From Scleroderma bovista (taxonomy: Eukaryota > Basidiomycota > Agaricomycetes > Boletales > Sclerodermataceae), in the NCBI GenBank assembly GCA_037178675.1, contig JAYMGJ010000019.1, positions 23,210 through 87,209 of the forward strand: DNA of 64,000 nucleotides, read 5' to 3'. A model generated the notes under the pieces. The model was given only the letters and a program-made list of their open reading frames with translations, did no database searches and had not been told where the DNA came from. Numbering within the stretch: the stretch's first letter is position 1; each line of letters opens with the position of its first letter. Shown here piece after piece: positions 12,342-22,647 of this stretch. The position numbers were made by a program, and so were the translations under genes.

Positions 12342-12856
12342 GGTCACTACTCTCCACGGAGCAAACAAAGGAGAACTCTGGCATGTGTGGCCCGAGAAGG
12401 GGGTGCCTATATATCAGTTAGTGTATCTGGTGTGTCCCCCAAAAATCAGCTTTATGTCTGATCAGATGTGGACAAATATGGGGTGTGACCCTCTAACACA
12501 ATCCTCAACCTATACACTTCGTCATAGAAGAACATAGCAAAAAGACACATTTTCGCCACAGAAAATGGGAAATCCATCACCGAGGTTCTTTCAGTTTAAG
12601 TATCGGCATCCTCTAGTAACTCCCTGGGGAGACCCCTGGAGAGTCACGACATCTTTCATACAGAATGGCCGAAGGAGAGTCTTTTGAATACCTTGGATAG
12701 TAGGCGGGTGGTAGGCAAATCTATTACATCAGGTGTGCCTTGAGGGGCTATGATAGATCTCGAGCAGTGATGGCTCCAGTTCTCTTGTAGCCCTTCAAGG
12801 AATACTCTCACTGAGCAGCGCAGAGCAAACCACTTTGGTAAGTACACCACCACAGT

Positions 12857-12966
12857 GGGTCATAGCATTGTCACCCCAGTCGAGTGCTCAATCCTTGTCT
12901 GCTCATCCGTTCCCTATTCCTCGCACATCTGCAGTCAATGCTTTGTTCACACAAGCTTAACACATA
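12857..12966. other. Gap between inverted-repeat arm and element A
   Basis: 110 bp of sequence with no feature recognised. No target-site duplication for element A is visible between its last bases and those after 28555. Confidence 0.5.
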
Positions 12967-13026
12967 ATGCACCTGCATTGTCCCATACAACACGGACAGA
13001 CGAAGCTGACAATCGGCCGTGCTACA
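12967..13026 (+). repeat. Left terminal inverted repeat of element A
   Basis: It begins ATGCACCTG and ends TGACAATCGGCCGTGCTACA; the latter 20 bp are exactly matched, inverted, at 28497-28516. The following bases (TGACCAGCTGAGATAGGGCCC region) also resemble those after the terminus of element B. Confidence 0.7.
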
Positions 13027-13038
13027 TGACCAGCTGAG

Positions 13039-13362
13039 ATAGGGCCCAGCCATGGTGCATCCCCATGTCATACGAGTGGGCTAATGGTAAGGTGTTTCAC
13101 CATGCCATATTGGTGGCTCATGGAAAGGTTGTCACCAAGTAATATTGGTGGGCTGACACACTAGTACACTAGATCAGGATATGGCCTGTGGCAATAGGAC
13201 CTAATGCGGCAAGGGAGCTGCGGCATGCGGCCAGAGGACTATATGCCGCAGATTCAGGCCGAGGATTGCAGGGGGCTTGCCGCAGCATTTCAGCAAAAGG
13301 ACGGTAGTAAGTGCTGCAATGCGGCTAGCCTGTGGACGGGAGTCAATAGAAGGGCCTCTGTA
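13039..13362. other. Left subterminal region of element A
   Basis: It contains two copies of a TAATATTGGTGG-like word (about 13100 and 13140) that also occurs once in element B near 56875, supporting common ancestry of the two left ends. It is rich in GCGGCA and TGCCGC words. No gene is recognised. Confidence 0.5.
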
Positions 13363-13911
13363 CCAGTGTCCCATGCTTTGCATTTGGCTGTGGTATTGGT
13401 GTCCTGTGCTTTGCATTGGGCTGTACCTTTGGTGTCCCTTTCTTGTTGCAGGGCCAGCCAAAGAAACAGCATCCCGTGCTTTCCAATGGGCTGCATGCAT
13501 GGTGTACCTTTAAGAATACCCAGCCATGGGATTGGTGTCCCATGACTATGAGTAGGCCCTGGAGCCAGTTTCATCTATTATGTGCAGGGCACATGGCAAC
13601 AATAGGTACAATGTCCCATAGCATTAGGTGGGCCCTCAGAAAGGTGTTATCTACCTATATGGGAGGGCCTTGCAGTACACTTCAAAGTGACAGGCTATGA
13701 ATGCGGTGTCCCAGAGCATTAAGCAAGCCCTCCTTCTGGGGACACCTAGCTAGATGGGAAGGCCAGCTGATATGCTTCCCCTTCAGTATGATCGGCCATA
13801 ATGTTTGGCCTCCCAATATACACAGCAGGCCCTTAGAACTATATCCCTTGTATAAATGTAGGGCCGGGCATCTGGTCTTCTCTAAAGTAGCGGTAAGCCA
13901 GGTGTGGCACG
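13363..13911 (+). repeat. Subterminal direct repeat, left copy
   Basis: About 550 bp collinear with 27145-27732 in the same orientation. Shared landmarks in order are CCAGTGTCCC, CTTTGCAT, ATTCCAATGGGCTG, GTACCTTTAAG, GTCCCATAGCATT, GTGTTATCTA, AAAGTGACA, GGTGTCCCAGAG and TGGCACGA. The copies are clearly diverged. Such repeats could be remnants of an internal element or multiple subterminal protein-binding regions. Confidence 0.7.
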
Positions 13912-13931
13912 ACACAATCGGCACTACATGG

Positions 13932-14345
13932 CATTGGCAGAACACACTGTCGGCAGAACAATGCTGTCGGCAGAAGAAGGCTGTCGGCAGAACACACTGT
14001 CGGCAGAACACACTGTCGGCAGAACAAGGCTGTCGGCAGAACACACTGTCGGCAGAACAAGGCTGTCGGCAGAACACACTGTCGGCAGAACAAGGCTGTC
14101 GGCAGAACACACTGTCGGCAGAACAAGGCTGTCAGCAGAACACGTTGTCAGCAGAACAACGCTGTCGGCAGAACAAGGCTGTCGGCAGAACACACTGTCG
14201 GCAGAACAAGGCTGTCAGCAGAACACGTTGTCAGCAGAACAACGCTGGCGGCAGAACAACGCTGGCGGCAGAACACACTGTCGGCAGAACAAGGTTGTCG
14301 GCAGAACAAGGCTGTCGGCAGAACACGACTGTCGGCAGAATTGTT
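13932..14345. repeat. CGGCAGAACA minisatellite
   Basis: About 25 head-to-tail units of 16-17 bp alternating GTCGGCAGAACACACT and GTCGGCAGAACAAGGCT. Some units have CAG in place of CGG, which is the expected product of CpG decay. Because 16+17=33 bp is a multiple of three, all three frames stay open and yield long artefactual open frames. Confidence 0.95.
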
Positions 14346-15143
14346 TTTCGGGCAATGTCGGATTTGAACCGACGACAGCAGTGGCACAACATGTCATCAG
14401 CAATCTACCATCGGCATAATAGAATTGCGGCATTACAAGAACGGCACAACATAAATACTGGTAATGGCTGTGCAGCTATCGCGCAGGTGCCGCAATACCT
14501 TGCCGAGAATCACAAACGTGCTGCAGTAATAGCCGTGCGGCCATCATGCTTGCATGTGCGGCAATATGGGAATGACCGTGCCGTGTGGCAGTGTCGGCAC
14601 GGTTGTGGACACCGGCATTTGCCACTGACATACTGGCCGGTGGCAGCCAGGCTGGTGGCTGTGCGAATAAGTACCGCAATGATAACATTAAATTAATGAT
14701 GGCCGTACCGCAATGACTGACATGCGGCATTGATCCCTTTCTCAAGCTGCGGCTGTGTTAATACATGCCGCATCGATTGTTCCCCGAGAGACACACTCCA
14801 AAATAAGGCAAATCATAATGCCGATCCGAGATCCCTTATTATTGTGATGGGACAATGCACTGTGACAGCCAATCACAAGCAATAGAAACGCGGCCATCAT
14901 GCAATATGAAATGCAGCAGTGTGGTTCATTAGCCGAATTGTCAGGACAATGATTGGTCGGACTTGTGGCTGAATTATTAACCTATATTTGATTTAGTCCA
15001 CTTTGGTGTGCGACCACAATGCAAACATGTTGTGGTGTGAAATGCTTATATAATACGTTGAACATCCTTCAGGCCGCACGGCAATCGGACCCAGTTCTTC
15101 CTCTCAACCACTGCTTTACCATTTCCACATCCTTACAGTCTAT
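14346..15143. other. Noncoding region with CGGCA words upstream of the Zn-cluster gene
   Basis: No gene is recognised. Numerous CGGCA/TGCCG words are scattered here. At 14357-14373 the minus strand holds a perfect tRNA-like T-arm (GTCGG stem, TTCAAAT loop) that matches an RNA polymerase III B box, but no complete tRNA can be folded around it. The last 150 bp form the presumed promoter of the gene starting at 15144. Confidence 0.5.
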
Positions 15144-17110
15144 ATGGAAACTTCAGAAGGTTCTCAGTTCGTCTCCGCCTCATCCGTTCAAGAGGACATG
15201 TCAACGGCTACGTCCCTCACTGCAGAAGAAGTCGTCACCCAGGCCGCTGAAATAATTCAAGGCCGGATTGATGGCTTGAGAAGCACACGGGAGAAGGGTG
15301 TATGGTCGGAAGCAGTGTCAACTATCTGGGCCCAGGTGGTGCGTGGCAAATTTATCTGCAATCAATCAACTCACTGATTAGGATATGATAGCGCCGGGTC
15401 GAGAATGTCCTGCAGGAGTTACCTGCAGGATTCATTATACCGACTATCATCGTTGCTGCCGACCAGTTTATGGAGGCGCCAGAGGTGATCCTGTCGACAG
15501 GGAAGTGGCCTCACTTCCCGGACATCGTTAACGCCACGGACCACGATATCCGGGACCATCCCTGGTTCCAACTAGGCAAGCCGCAGAAGAAGGAGGACAA
15601 GGGAAAGAGGAGAGCGGTAGAGCCGTCGGGGAACAATGCAGTGGCAGGACCATCGGGGGTAAAGGAGACAGAGGTGCACGGCAGTCATGGCCAAGTAGGT
15701 GAGCCCAGTGAAACTGAGGACTCACAAGCAGTGCCAGAAGGAAGCCGTGCCATCGAGGATGATGAGGTGCCTAGGGGCCGCAGTCGCAGTCGCAAGCCGA
15801 GGAAGCGTGCCCAATCCGTCGCAACGATCAACAGCGATGGTGATGATGAAGAAGCCTCATCGCAACCACGGCCAAAGCGACCAAGGCCAAACGTTCGTGA
15901 CATGCAGACACCAGACGCAGGCTATGAGTGGGTGGATGACAAGGATCGCTGCATCAAGTGCGTACAGCGAGATCGACGGTGTGCAGCGAACCCAGGCCGT
16001 GCTTGCTGGCAATGTTGCTGCAGCAAGATTGCATGCAGTATGATGATGGCAGTCAGAGCGAGGTCAAGGTCGCGTTCACAAGCACCGAGGAAACCTGCAC
16101 CGCGTCGGCGTTCACCATCTGCGCCCTCAACGCTCAACTGAGGAAGGTCACAGCATGCAAAAAGCCAACGTCAGACCCCGGCACCAGCAGCGGCCAATCC
16201 GCCCAGGAAACCAAGTAAGTCGTTCATTATTCGAACAATTTAATATTATTTCTAGCGATATTCCATCCAGTTTTTGATGGGGTACTGATCAATACTCCAG
16301 CATGGCTAGGGAAGACATCGAGGACGGCAAGTCCATCGTCAATGGCCGCCGGCAGTGGCACGAACCCTCCCACAACACCGGGAGACAGTACAAATACGTC
16401 GAATGTACAAGATCTCGAGGAGGAGGTTGTCCGTTTGAGGGAAAAGCAGGCCGAAACGGAACGAAAGGTGGACGAAGCGAATGCAAGATTGGCCGTCGCG
16501 CTCGGAGAAGTCGCCAGCTTACGGCAGGTGGTTGAAGCGATGCGGGAACAGCTGTTCCCAACACCATCCCACCTTCAACGTCCGGCATCGCGGCAGGCAT
16601 TCGCACCGACACAGCTGGCATCTGACTCAACATGTCCCGAGGTCTCGCAGTGCGCTCACCCCAGTCCACCAAGCCCGTTGGCACTAGCGCCTACCACAAT
16701 GCTGGAAGAAATGGCATCGTCCAACAATCCGTCCCGACATGGCTCGAGCGAGCCGACCGGCACCCATGGTATGCAGGTTGCGCTGCGCAACAATGCCTCA
16801 AGTCTGGAGGTGGCAACTCCAGGCTTGGTCGATGAAAGGGGTGCCAGCAAGCCAACTGGTGATAGCTACGACTGGGCCCCACCAAAAGGTAAGTCTGTCA
16901 ATTACCAAGCCATGTGCTACTGATCACAAGATTGTGTTATTGACAGCGATTTGTGATGAAGTGGCCGCAACCATAGAGACCGGCAATATTCCAGCAATCG
17001 AGGTCAGCCCGCCGGAAGATGGAGATGTTGGGCCGGCATCCGATATGGAGATTGGGAGTTCCGATGCTGATGCCGGGCATGATGCCGGTGTGCAAATGGA
17101 AACGGACTAA
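15144..17110 (+). CDS. Zn2Cys6-spaced cysteine cluster plus coiled-coil protein of element A
   Basis: Four exons, roughly 15144-15338, 15392-16214, 16265-16889 and 16947-17110. Domain order: a helical N-terminal region (EEVVTQAAEIIQGRIDG), a second conserved block (ELPAGFIIPTIIVAADQF), an RS/basic region (RGRSRSRKPRKR), a cysteine cluster at 15950-16036 with spacing C-x2-C-x6-C-x7-C-x2-C-x6-C, a second RS/basic region, a block FDGVLINTPAWLGK, a long heptad coiled coil (about 16410-16556), then Pro/Ser-rich and acidic tails. The spacing is that of fungal Zn(II)2Cys6 DNA-binding domains, although here it is internal. A homologue with the same blocks, spacing and intron phase is at 58839-60830 in element B. 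A TGA at 16139-16141 interrupts exon 2; either an extra intron is missed or the gene is damaged. A role as a dimeric nuclear DNA-binding protein of the transposon is inferred. Confidence 0.65.
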
Positions 17111-17289
17111 TTTTCTTTTATCATACCTACGTCTTTTGTACAATTTCCGCTTCCTATTCCATGTATACCATATACATCACATTGTAAAGTATATTTATGC
17201 ATGTAGAGTTGTCCTTGTGAATCATTGACACAGCCTGAGAACTCTGTCAGAGACATGCCAGTAATGGTCTCAACCACAGCCATGAATGC

Positions 17290-18060
17290 ATTGCCAATAT
17301 GTCGCCGGCACATCCCAAATTTACCTGTGGAGTAACTTTTCAACGTTACTGATATACATGAATACCAAGAGCAGGCTAGATATGTCCTACAGATGTAACT
17401 ATAATTGCCATGTATGGCGGCATCAAGTATTGGAAGGAGCAACATACTTTTAATCCACTGGCACAACACAATCAGCAGAACATACAAGGGAGAACATACA
17501 CTCGGCACTGCATCAGCACATACAATCGGCATACAATCGGCACAACCACCGGCGGCATTACATCCATGCCGCTGCAACAGTGATCAGCACTTGCATAACA
17601 TTGGCACTTGCAAACCATTCGCACAAGACACTATCGGCACAGCAACATCGGCACAACATACCATCGGCACAACATACCATCGGCACAACATACCATCGGC
17701 ACTACATACCATCGGCACTATACTATCGGCACATCACACTTGTGACACAGCACACTATTGGCACTATGTACATGATACTATCCCAATCTTTCGCCGGCAA
17801 ATGCAAGATTTACCTTTGCAGTAATTCTTCGATGTTACCGATATACATAAATAGCAAGAGTATCTATAATTGCCGTGGATGGCGGCATTAGGTGTTGATT
17901 GAGGTAACATACTGTAATCAGCACAGCATTCCATTGGAACATGCATACGGTAGACAATCGGCACACACCCCAGCGGCAGGACATACATTTGTAATACCAT
18001 CAGCACTTGTATAACATCGGCACTTGCCGATACCTTTGGCACAACACACTATCAGCAAAT
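17290..18060 (+). repeat. Direct duplication and CGGCACAACATACCAT minisatellite
   Basis: Two diverged copies (about 17290-17560 and 17775-18000) share ATTTACC, GTTAC.GATATACAT, AATTGCC.TG.ATGGCGGCAT and CAACATACT-like landmarks. Between them, 17640-17740 holds four to five tandem copies of a 16-bp CGGCACAACATACCAT unit. It lies between two genes of element A and adds another block of CGG-containing repeats. Confidence 0.75.
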
Positions 18061-18176
18061 CTTTCCAGTGGTGAGATAAATGAACTATATATGGAAACCA
18101 TTATTATATAATCATTCAATTGTGATTTCCATTCCACGTCAATTCCATCTTGTCAACTTGCATCTTTGCTACCACT

Positions 18177-19477
18177 ATGCCACCTAAGTCTGTCAGATTT
18201 GATAGCGCAAGTCCGCGGAAATTGAGTGAGTAATTTCTCTCCTCTGAGCTGATCTGCATGACATTGTTATCAGCCATTCCTGCACTGCCAGTGTGGCACC
18301 CGCCTCCATCCATTGTCGATGAACGCCTGCCATCAAGCATGGACTGGATGCCACCCTCTCCCCCACGCCACGGGATGCGCACAGGTGAAACAAATGTGTC
18401 TGTGAGGAACAACGATGCAATGTCTGGGGACAGCAACAGACAAGCAACAGCGGCAAACAATCAGTTGCCAGCCCCCTCGCAATCAGCTCTGATCAACCTC
18501 CCTGGCCCTTCAGCACACGAGATGCGTGCAGCAACCCCCACGACTAGATCCCAGGCTTGGATGCCACCGTCGCCTCCAATCGCTGCCAGTTCATCCAATG
18601 TGCCGTCTACCCTCACCATTCGGTCGCAGGCATCAATGCCACCCCCGGCAGCAATGCCAGCTACCCCATCGGTTCGGCCATCATCCCAAGGCACCCAACC
18701 GCAAGCATGGATGCCACCGTCACCATCCCCCACGATGGCCGCATGGATCCCGCCCTCTCCAGTGCACATGCCACGTATTGGGACGTCATCCCCATCAATG
18801 CCGGCATCCTCAGTCCCGGCATCACCGTCCAGCCCAGCATCACCATCCAGCCCAGCATCGCCATCGCTCCCGGCATCGCCATCCAGCCCGGCATCGCTAT
18901 CTAGCCCAGCATCAAGCCAGCGGATTCCCACCTCCCCAATGGAGGCAGAATCATCTCCTGAGGCTGTATCTGGATCGCATGCACGATTCCGGGAACACGT
19001 GCATGCAGAGGATGGTAAGTCAGTATTACTGCAGGAATTATGTGTATTTAACAATCATCCAGTGGAATATTTTGAGATGGTGGACAGGATTAATGCATTG
19101 CATGAGCATTTGGATCCATTCCAGAGTGATGCGCTTTCATGTAAGTCTCTCTTGGGCTTGATCCATAGTATCAGTTGATCAGTTGTCATCTAGTGGCCTC
19201 TGCAAGGCAAGTTGCTACATCCGTCCCTCCTAGGAACTTGCCCGACCTACTCCCACTCGATGCCGGCCTTGATCACCCTATGATCGCGGCCTACATTCAT
19301 TACGCAAACACGTTGCTCAACACCGCCAGGTTGTGGAGATCGGAAATGTGCCGGAGAGTGATGTTGGCAAATGTGCGGGATATGTTGGCTAGGTCAGCCC
19401 GACTTGGCGAGAATGGTGACATAATTGAGTCCGATCACCCTGAGGATGTGGTAGTATTAGATCCCTCCAAGCTGTAG
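18177..19477 (+). CDS. W-x-P-P repeat protein of element A
   Basis: Four exons starting MPPKSVRFDSASPRK. The large second exon (about 18287-19014) is disordered and repeats a WMPPSP/WIPPSP motif (seen after MD, QA, QA and AA) separated by Ser/Ala/Pro stretches, including a run of SPASPS-type repeats at 18800-18915. The third exon is short (EYFEMVDRINALHEH) and the last is helical (ASARQVATSV, HPMIAAYIHYANTLL, ARLWRSEM) and ends VLDPSKL. A homologue at 61687-63097 keeps the KN/SVRF start, the W-x-PP motifs, the short third exon and the STARQIA/ASARQVA last exon. A scaffold or partner-binding protein of the transposon is a reasonable guess; no enzymatic motif is present. Confidence 0.6.
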
Positions 19478-19557
19478 TTTTGTTACAGTAGTGCGGCAAT
19501 AAAATCTTTCGGCACAAGACATGGCAGATTTGACAATAGCATTATTCTACAAGTATA

Positions 19558-21420
19558 TTATTTGCGGCGTCTCTTTGGGCTGGGCGTAGGGACATCGGCA
19601 TCGGGCCGCTTTGGCCGCCTTCTTTGCCGTTCCGGTTGACTAGGCCCGGCAACGGCATTGACATGTTGAGCCCTGGCAATCCGGCATGTGCTGGCAGCCC
19701 GCTTCCCCTTGCCTCCAGAGTGTGTGGCATCATCATCCCCTGATCGACCACCCTCCATCCCATTTGTGTTGCCAATGGAATGCATAGTTAATTCACCAAC
19801 TATCATTTGTCGGAATTGCTCAAATGGATATTGAAATAGGCAAACTTACATTCCACTGGCGCATCGGCTGTGTTCTTTTTAACCCGGGGCTTTGGCTTCA
19901 TCGGTCCATTAGCATTGACGTTGCCGGGATCCATATGTGCTTTTTCTTATATGAGAATACGTGCCATTTCCAAGTAATTGAGACCAATACCCACCTTGCT
20001 GTTTAGGTTCGGCCGGCTGCCGTGCCATCAGTGCCGCTGATGCTCTTCGTCAAGATGGTCCCACCGGCATAACAAAACCAAGCCCCACGCACCATTTTCC
20101 TTAGCATTATGTCCATCTGAGTCATCCTCTATATATAAACTTCATATTCTGACAACAAAAATATTCAAAGGAACTGACCAGGCTGTTCAATGGGCGTTGT
20201 ATGGCTTGCTGACAGGGATGTTCCAAATGTAGGAGGATCAAATGCTTGGAATACGGATGGGGCGTACCATCATCCTGGTTTGACCGGCATTGGTTTTTGT
20301 TTGTTGCACTGGACTCCCTCTCCTCTGGGGCCTCTTCTTTTATGCATGTCAATGGTTGCATAACATGGTTGAAAGATCCATACCAATTGTGCGCCGCCTC
20401 TTCCGACTGCTTGGGAGTTCCACATCTCGTGCCACAGGTTCTTTGAACCAGTCAAAACAAGTTGATAAAAGTATTCAGAGCTAACCTTTCAGGGGCGGCT
20501 TTGCTGCACTTATCATTCCGGCCACTGAGTCCTCACAATCTGATACTGGATCTTGTAATCCACCATCCATATCTCTCCATTTGTGAAATGTCAGTACATC
20601 TTCCGGATCTGTCACTTGCCTATCGCGCCAGAATTCCAGTACCTTTGTAACTTCCTGATTTGTGAGCCGGGTCGGCTCTTTGAACTCCCAATGCCGCGGC
20701 AGGTACACAGATGAAATGTAGATACCGGTCTTTGCATGTATGGCAGCCCAAGGAACACTTGCACTTGGCTTGCCGCATGCCTTGCCTGCGGCAAGGGGTC
20801 AATTCTCCGTCTATTTACAAGGAAGAACTTATGATAATGCCATGTCACAAAGGTCCTCATAACATCCTTTCTCTCCAATGCTTGCATATCGAGGATGATC
20901 GGAATCATTGGTGTGCCATCTTCCATTGTTGGTAAAACAGTTTGCGGCCTCTTCTGCCCTTTCTTCCGGCAGAGCGTCGGTCCGGCATCTTCATCGCTAT
21001 CATCGTGTTCTTCCCCTCCTATGGCCTGCTGTGCATAGGCATCCCAGTGGTGCTTGATGTCATCCCAATCGGCAAAGGTCTTCCCTTGTCCCAATGCCGA
21101 ATTAAAGTCGTGCCTGTGAATGTGAGTATACAAATACCACAAGTGAGAAGTGACATACATTCCCATCATGGGCTGACCATTCCGGCCCTTCCATGCCGCC
21201 ATCACAACCACCCGCATCCCACACTGCCGCCACATTTCCTGCGCAAACTGTTTGACATATTGTCGGCCTTTTGTCTCGGCCATTCTGTTTGCAGATGAAT
21301 AATTGTCGAGATAACATGTCAAACTTACTCGGCCTGGACCTCTGCCGGCGGCTGCTCCTCGTTCCATTCATCAGCCTGCTTTGCCGCAGCATCCCTTTCC
21401 TCCTAGGTGAGCTTCCCCAT
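19558..21420 (-). CDS. Conserved element gene with MWRQCGMR block and basic tail
   Basis: Multi-exon minus-strand gene convergent with the W-x-P-P gene, 80 bp apart. Blocks in order: EERDAAAKQADEWNEEQPP, then after an intron QYVKQFAQEMWRQCGMRV and VMAAWKGRNGQPMMGM, then HDFNSALGQGKTFADW, an acidic stretch, MIPIILDMQALERK, ISSVYLPRHWEFKEP, and a C-terminus rich in basic residues that ends TPSPKRRRK, a likely nuclear signal. I recognise the architecture as a type of hypothetical protein common in mushroom genomes but know no function. A TAG at 21403-21405 lies just before the first block if the start at 21420 is used, so the real start may be elsewhere. The 5' side abuts the KDZ fragment. Confidence 0.5.
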
Positions 21421-21451
21421 GATGCATCCTACCGCCTTTTGGTAGCCTTTA

Positions 21452-22223
21452 GGCCGCGTCGATGGTGAAATTATGGAGACTCTCTGGTCCTCTCTTAACA
21501 TCATTTTGCCATCGGCCCGCGGAATGGCAACGCCGCATAGACAGGAGCTGCTTGATTTTCAAATGAATGACAACAACTTCTTAAAGATGGTGCGGATGCC
21601 AACGATGCTCTACATGAACTAAGGGTTTCGCTGGCACACAAGGCAGTCATCTTCCGGACCGATGTCAGACATGCCGGGACATACAATATGACTACGAGGG
21701 CCTGGGGGAAGGTGGGTAGTGCCGATGTGAAAGTGCAGCGGCATGCGGCAATATATCGTCGGTGCCGGAAACAAATGATAGCATTGAATGCAAGCGGCAA
21801 CACATTGAACCGATACAAAATGTTGAGGAAAGAAGACCTAAAGATCAGTGCAACCATTGCCGACCCAAATGCAAGGGGTCATAGGGATGACACTTTGGCC
21901 TGGTTTTGGACAATGGATGTGCCGCGGGATACAGAAGTCAATGATTGGATGTCTGAATGTAAGATGATTGCTCCTCATGTTAACACCAGCTGACATGTAT
22001 AGTTTACCGGGTGCATTGGTTGAGGGCGAAAGCATTGCGAGACAGGTGGGACGAAGAGGTAAAACTATTGACATGTGAAGCCACGTGGACAAGACAATTT
22101 CTTTCGTATAGGGAAACACTTTGGAGAGATCAGAAGGAGGAGGCTAATATGAGCAGAGAGATGGGGAGAGCATGCTATGCAGCAAAGCAATGTCAAATGT
22201 ATGGTAGACTTGGTTGTGTATGA
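21452..22223 (+). pseudogene. KDZ transposase, C-terminal fragment
   Basis: KDZ (Kyakuja-Dileera-Zisupton) transposases are DDE-type enzymes of large eukaryotic DNA transposons. The fragment opens RVDGEIMETLWSSLN, matching the DGE..E..W signature around the catalytic glutamate, then ARGMATPHRQELLDFQMND. After an intron or frame shift near 21597 it continues AWGKVGSADVKVQRHAA, AWFWTMDVPRDTEVNDW, an intron of about 44 bp, then VHWLRAKALRDRWDEEV and MSREMGRACYAAKQ. The earlier catalytic aspartates and the Zn-binding N-terminus are absent: sequence before 21452 is the start of an opposing gene. The fragment stops at 22223, a little short of the usual end. It is therefore a dead transposase and element A cannot move by itself. 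Confidence 0.7.
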
Positions 22224-22647
22224 TTGGCATTGACCATCGGCATCAAATACCGCTATATGGTATGCAAAGAGGACATATTTGAAACGGATCATCAAGTGGC
22301 TGTTAGTGGAAAAAACAAGGTGCAACTGCAAGGTATTTATGGGGTGCATACCTTGGAATGAATGGATGATGGAATGGGAGGGTCATGGACAGTGGCACAT
22401 AGATTCGCTGGTAGCCGCAATGGCAAAGCCATGCACCAGCAGCAATTGAATGCCATGCATGAACACCCTTCGGCCAATATGTAAATATAAATCTGCCAAG
22501 GGAAGATGTGCAAACATGGGCCTACCGGCCATGGTCCTCGTAGTTCCACGACTGCTGGAATTGATAACAATCAACTACCGCAGCTAGAAACCATTGTGTG
22601 CCGGTGCAACAGCTAGCTATAACATATGTGCCGTAGTTCACTGCATC
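22224..22647. other. Region without a recognised gene in element A
   Basis: Noncoding sequence between the KDZ fragment and the palindromic minisatellite. Scattered GCCGCA and TGCCG words are present, but no conserved motif, RNA or terminator was found. Confidence 0.5.

Larger units (their letters stand above)
8889..12856. repeat. Right arm of the giant inverted repeat
   Basis: Reverse complement of 1-3968. Its inner edge at 8889 abuts the 5' side of a minus-strand sedolisin gene whose beginning is missing, so the copy appears to have landed in or replaced that gene's 5' end. The first base after the arm is 12857; only 110 bp separate it from the terminal inverted repeat of element A. Whether the repeat continues beyond 12856 cannot be judged because its partner would lie left of the window. 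Confidence 0.95.

Noticed and set aside
13007..13026. A target-site duplication for element A
   Set aside because: Sequences just outside the chosen ends (AACACATA and GGGCTCAG) do not match at any small shift; either the ends are slightly misplaced or one side was rearranged.
14349..14430. A functional tRNA gene
   Set aside because: The T-arm is perfect, but no seven-base acceptor partner or anticodon arm can be placed at the right distance.
13701..14696. A 331-codon open frame across the 13.9-kb minisatellite
   Set aside because: It is an artefact of a 33-bp two-unit repeat that keeps every frame open; the peptide is only a repeating QNTLSAEQ-type string, and open frames exist on the other strand too.
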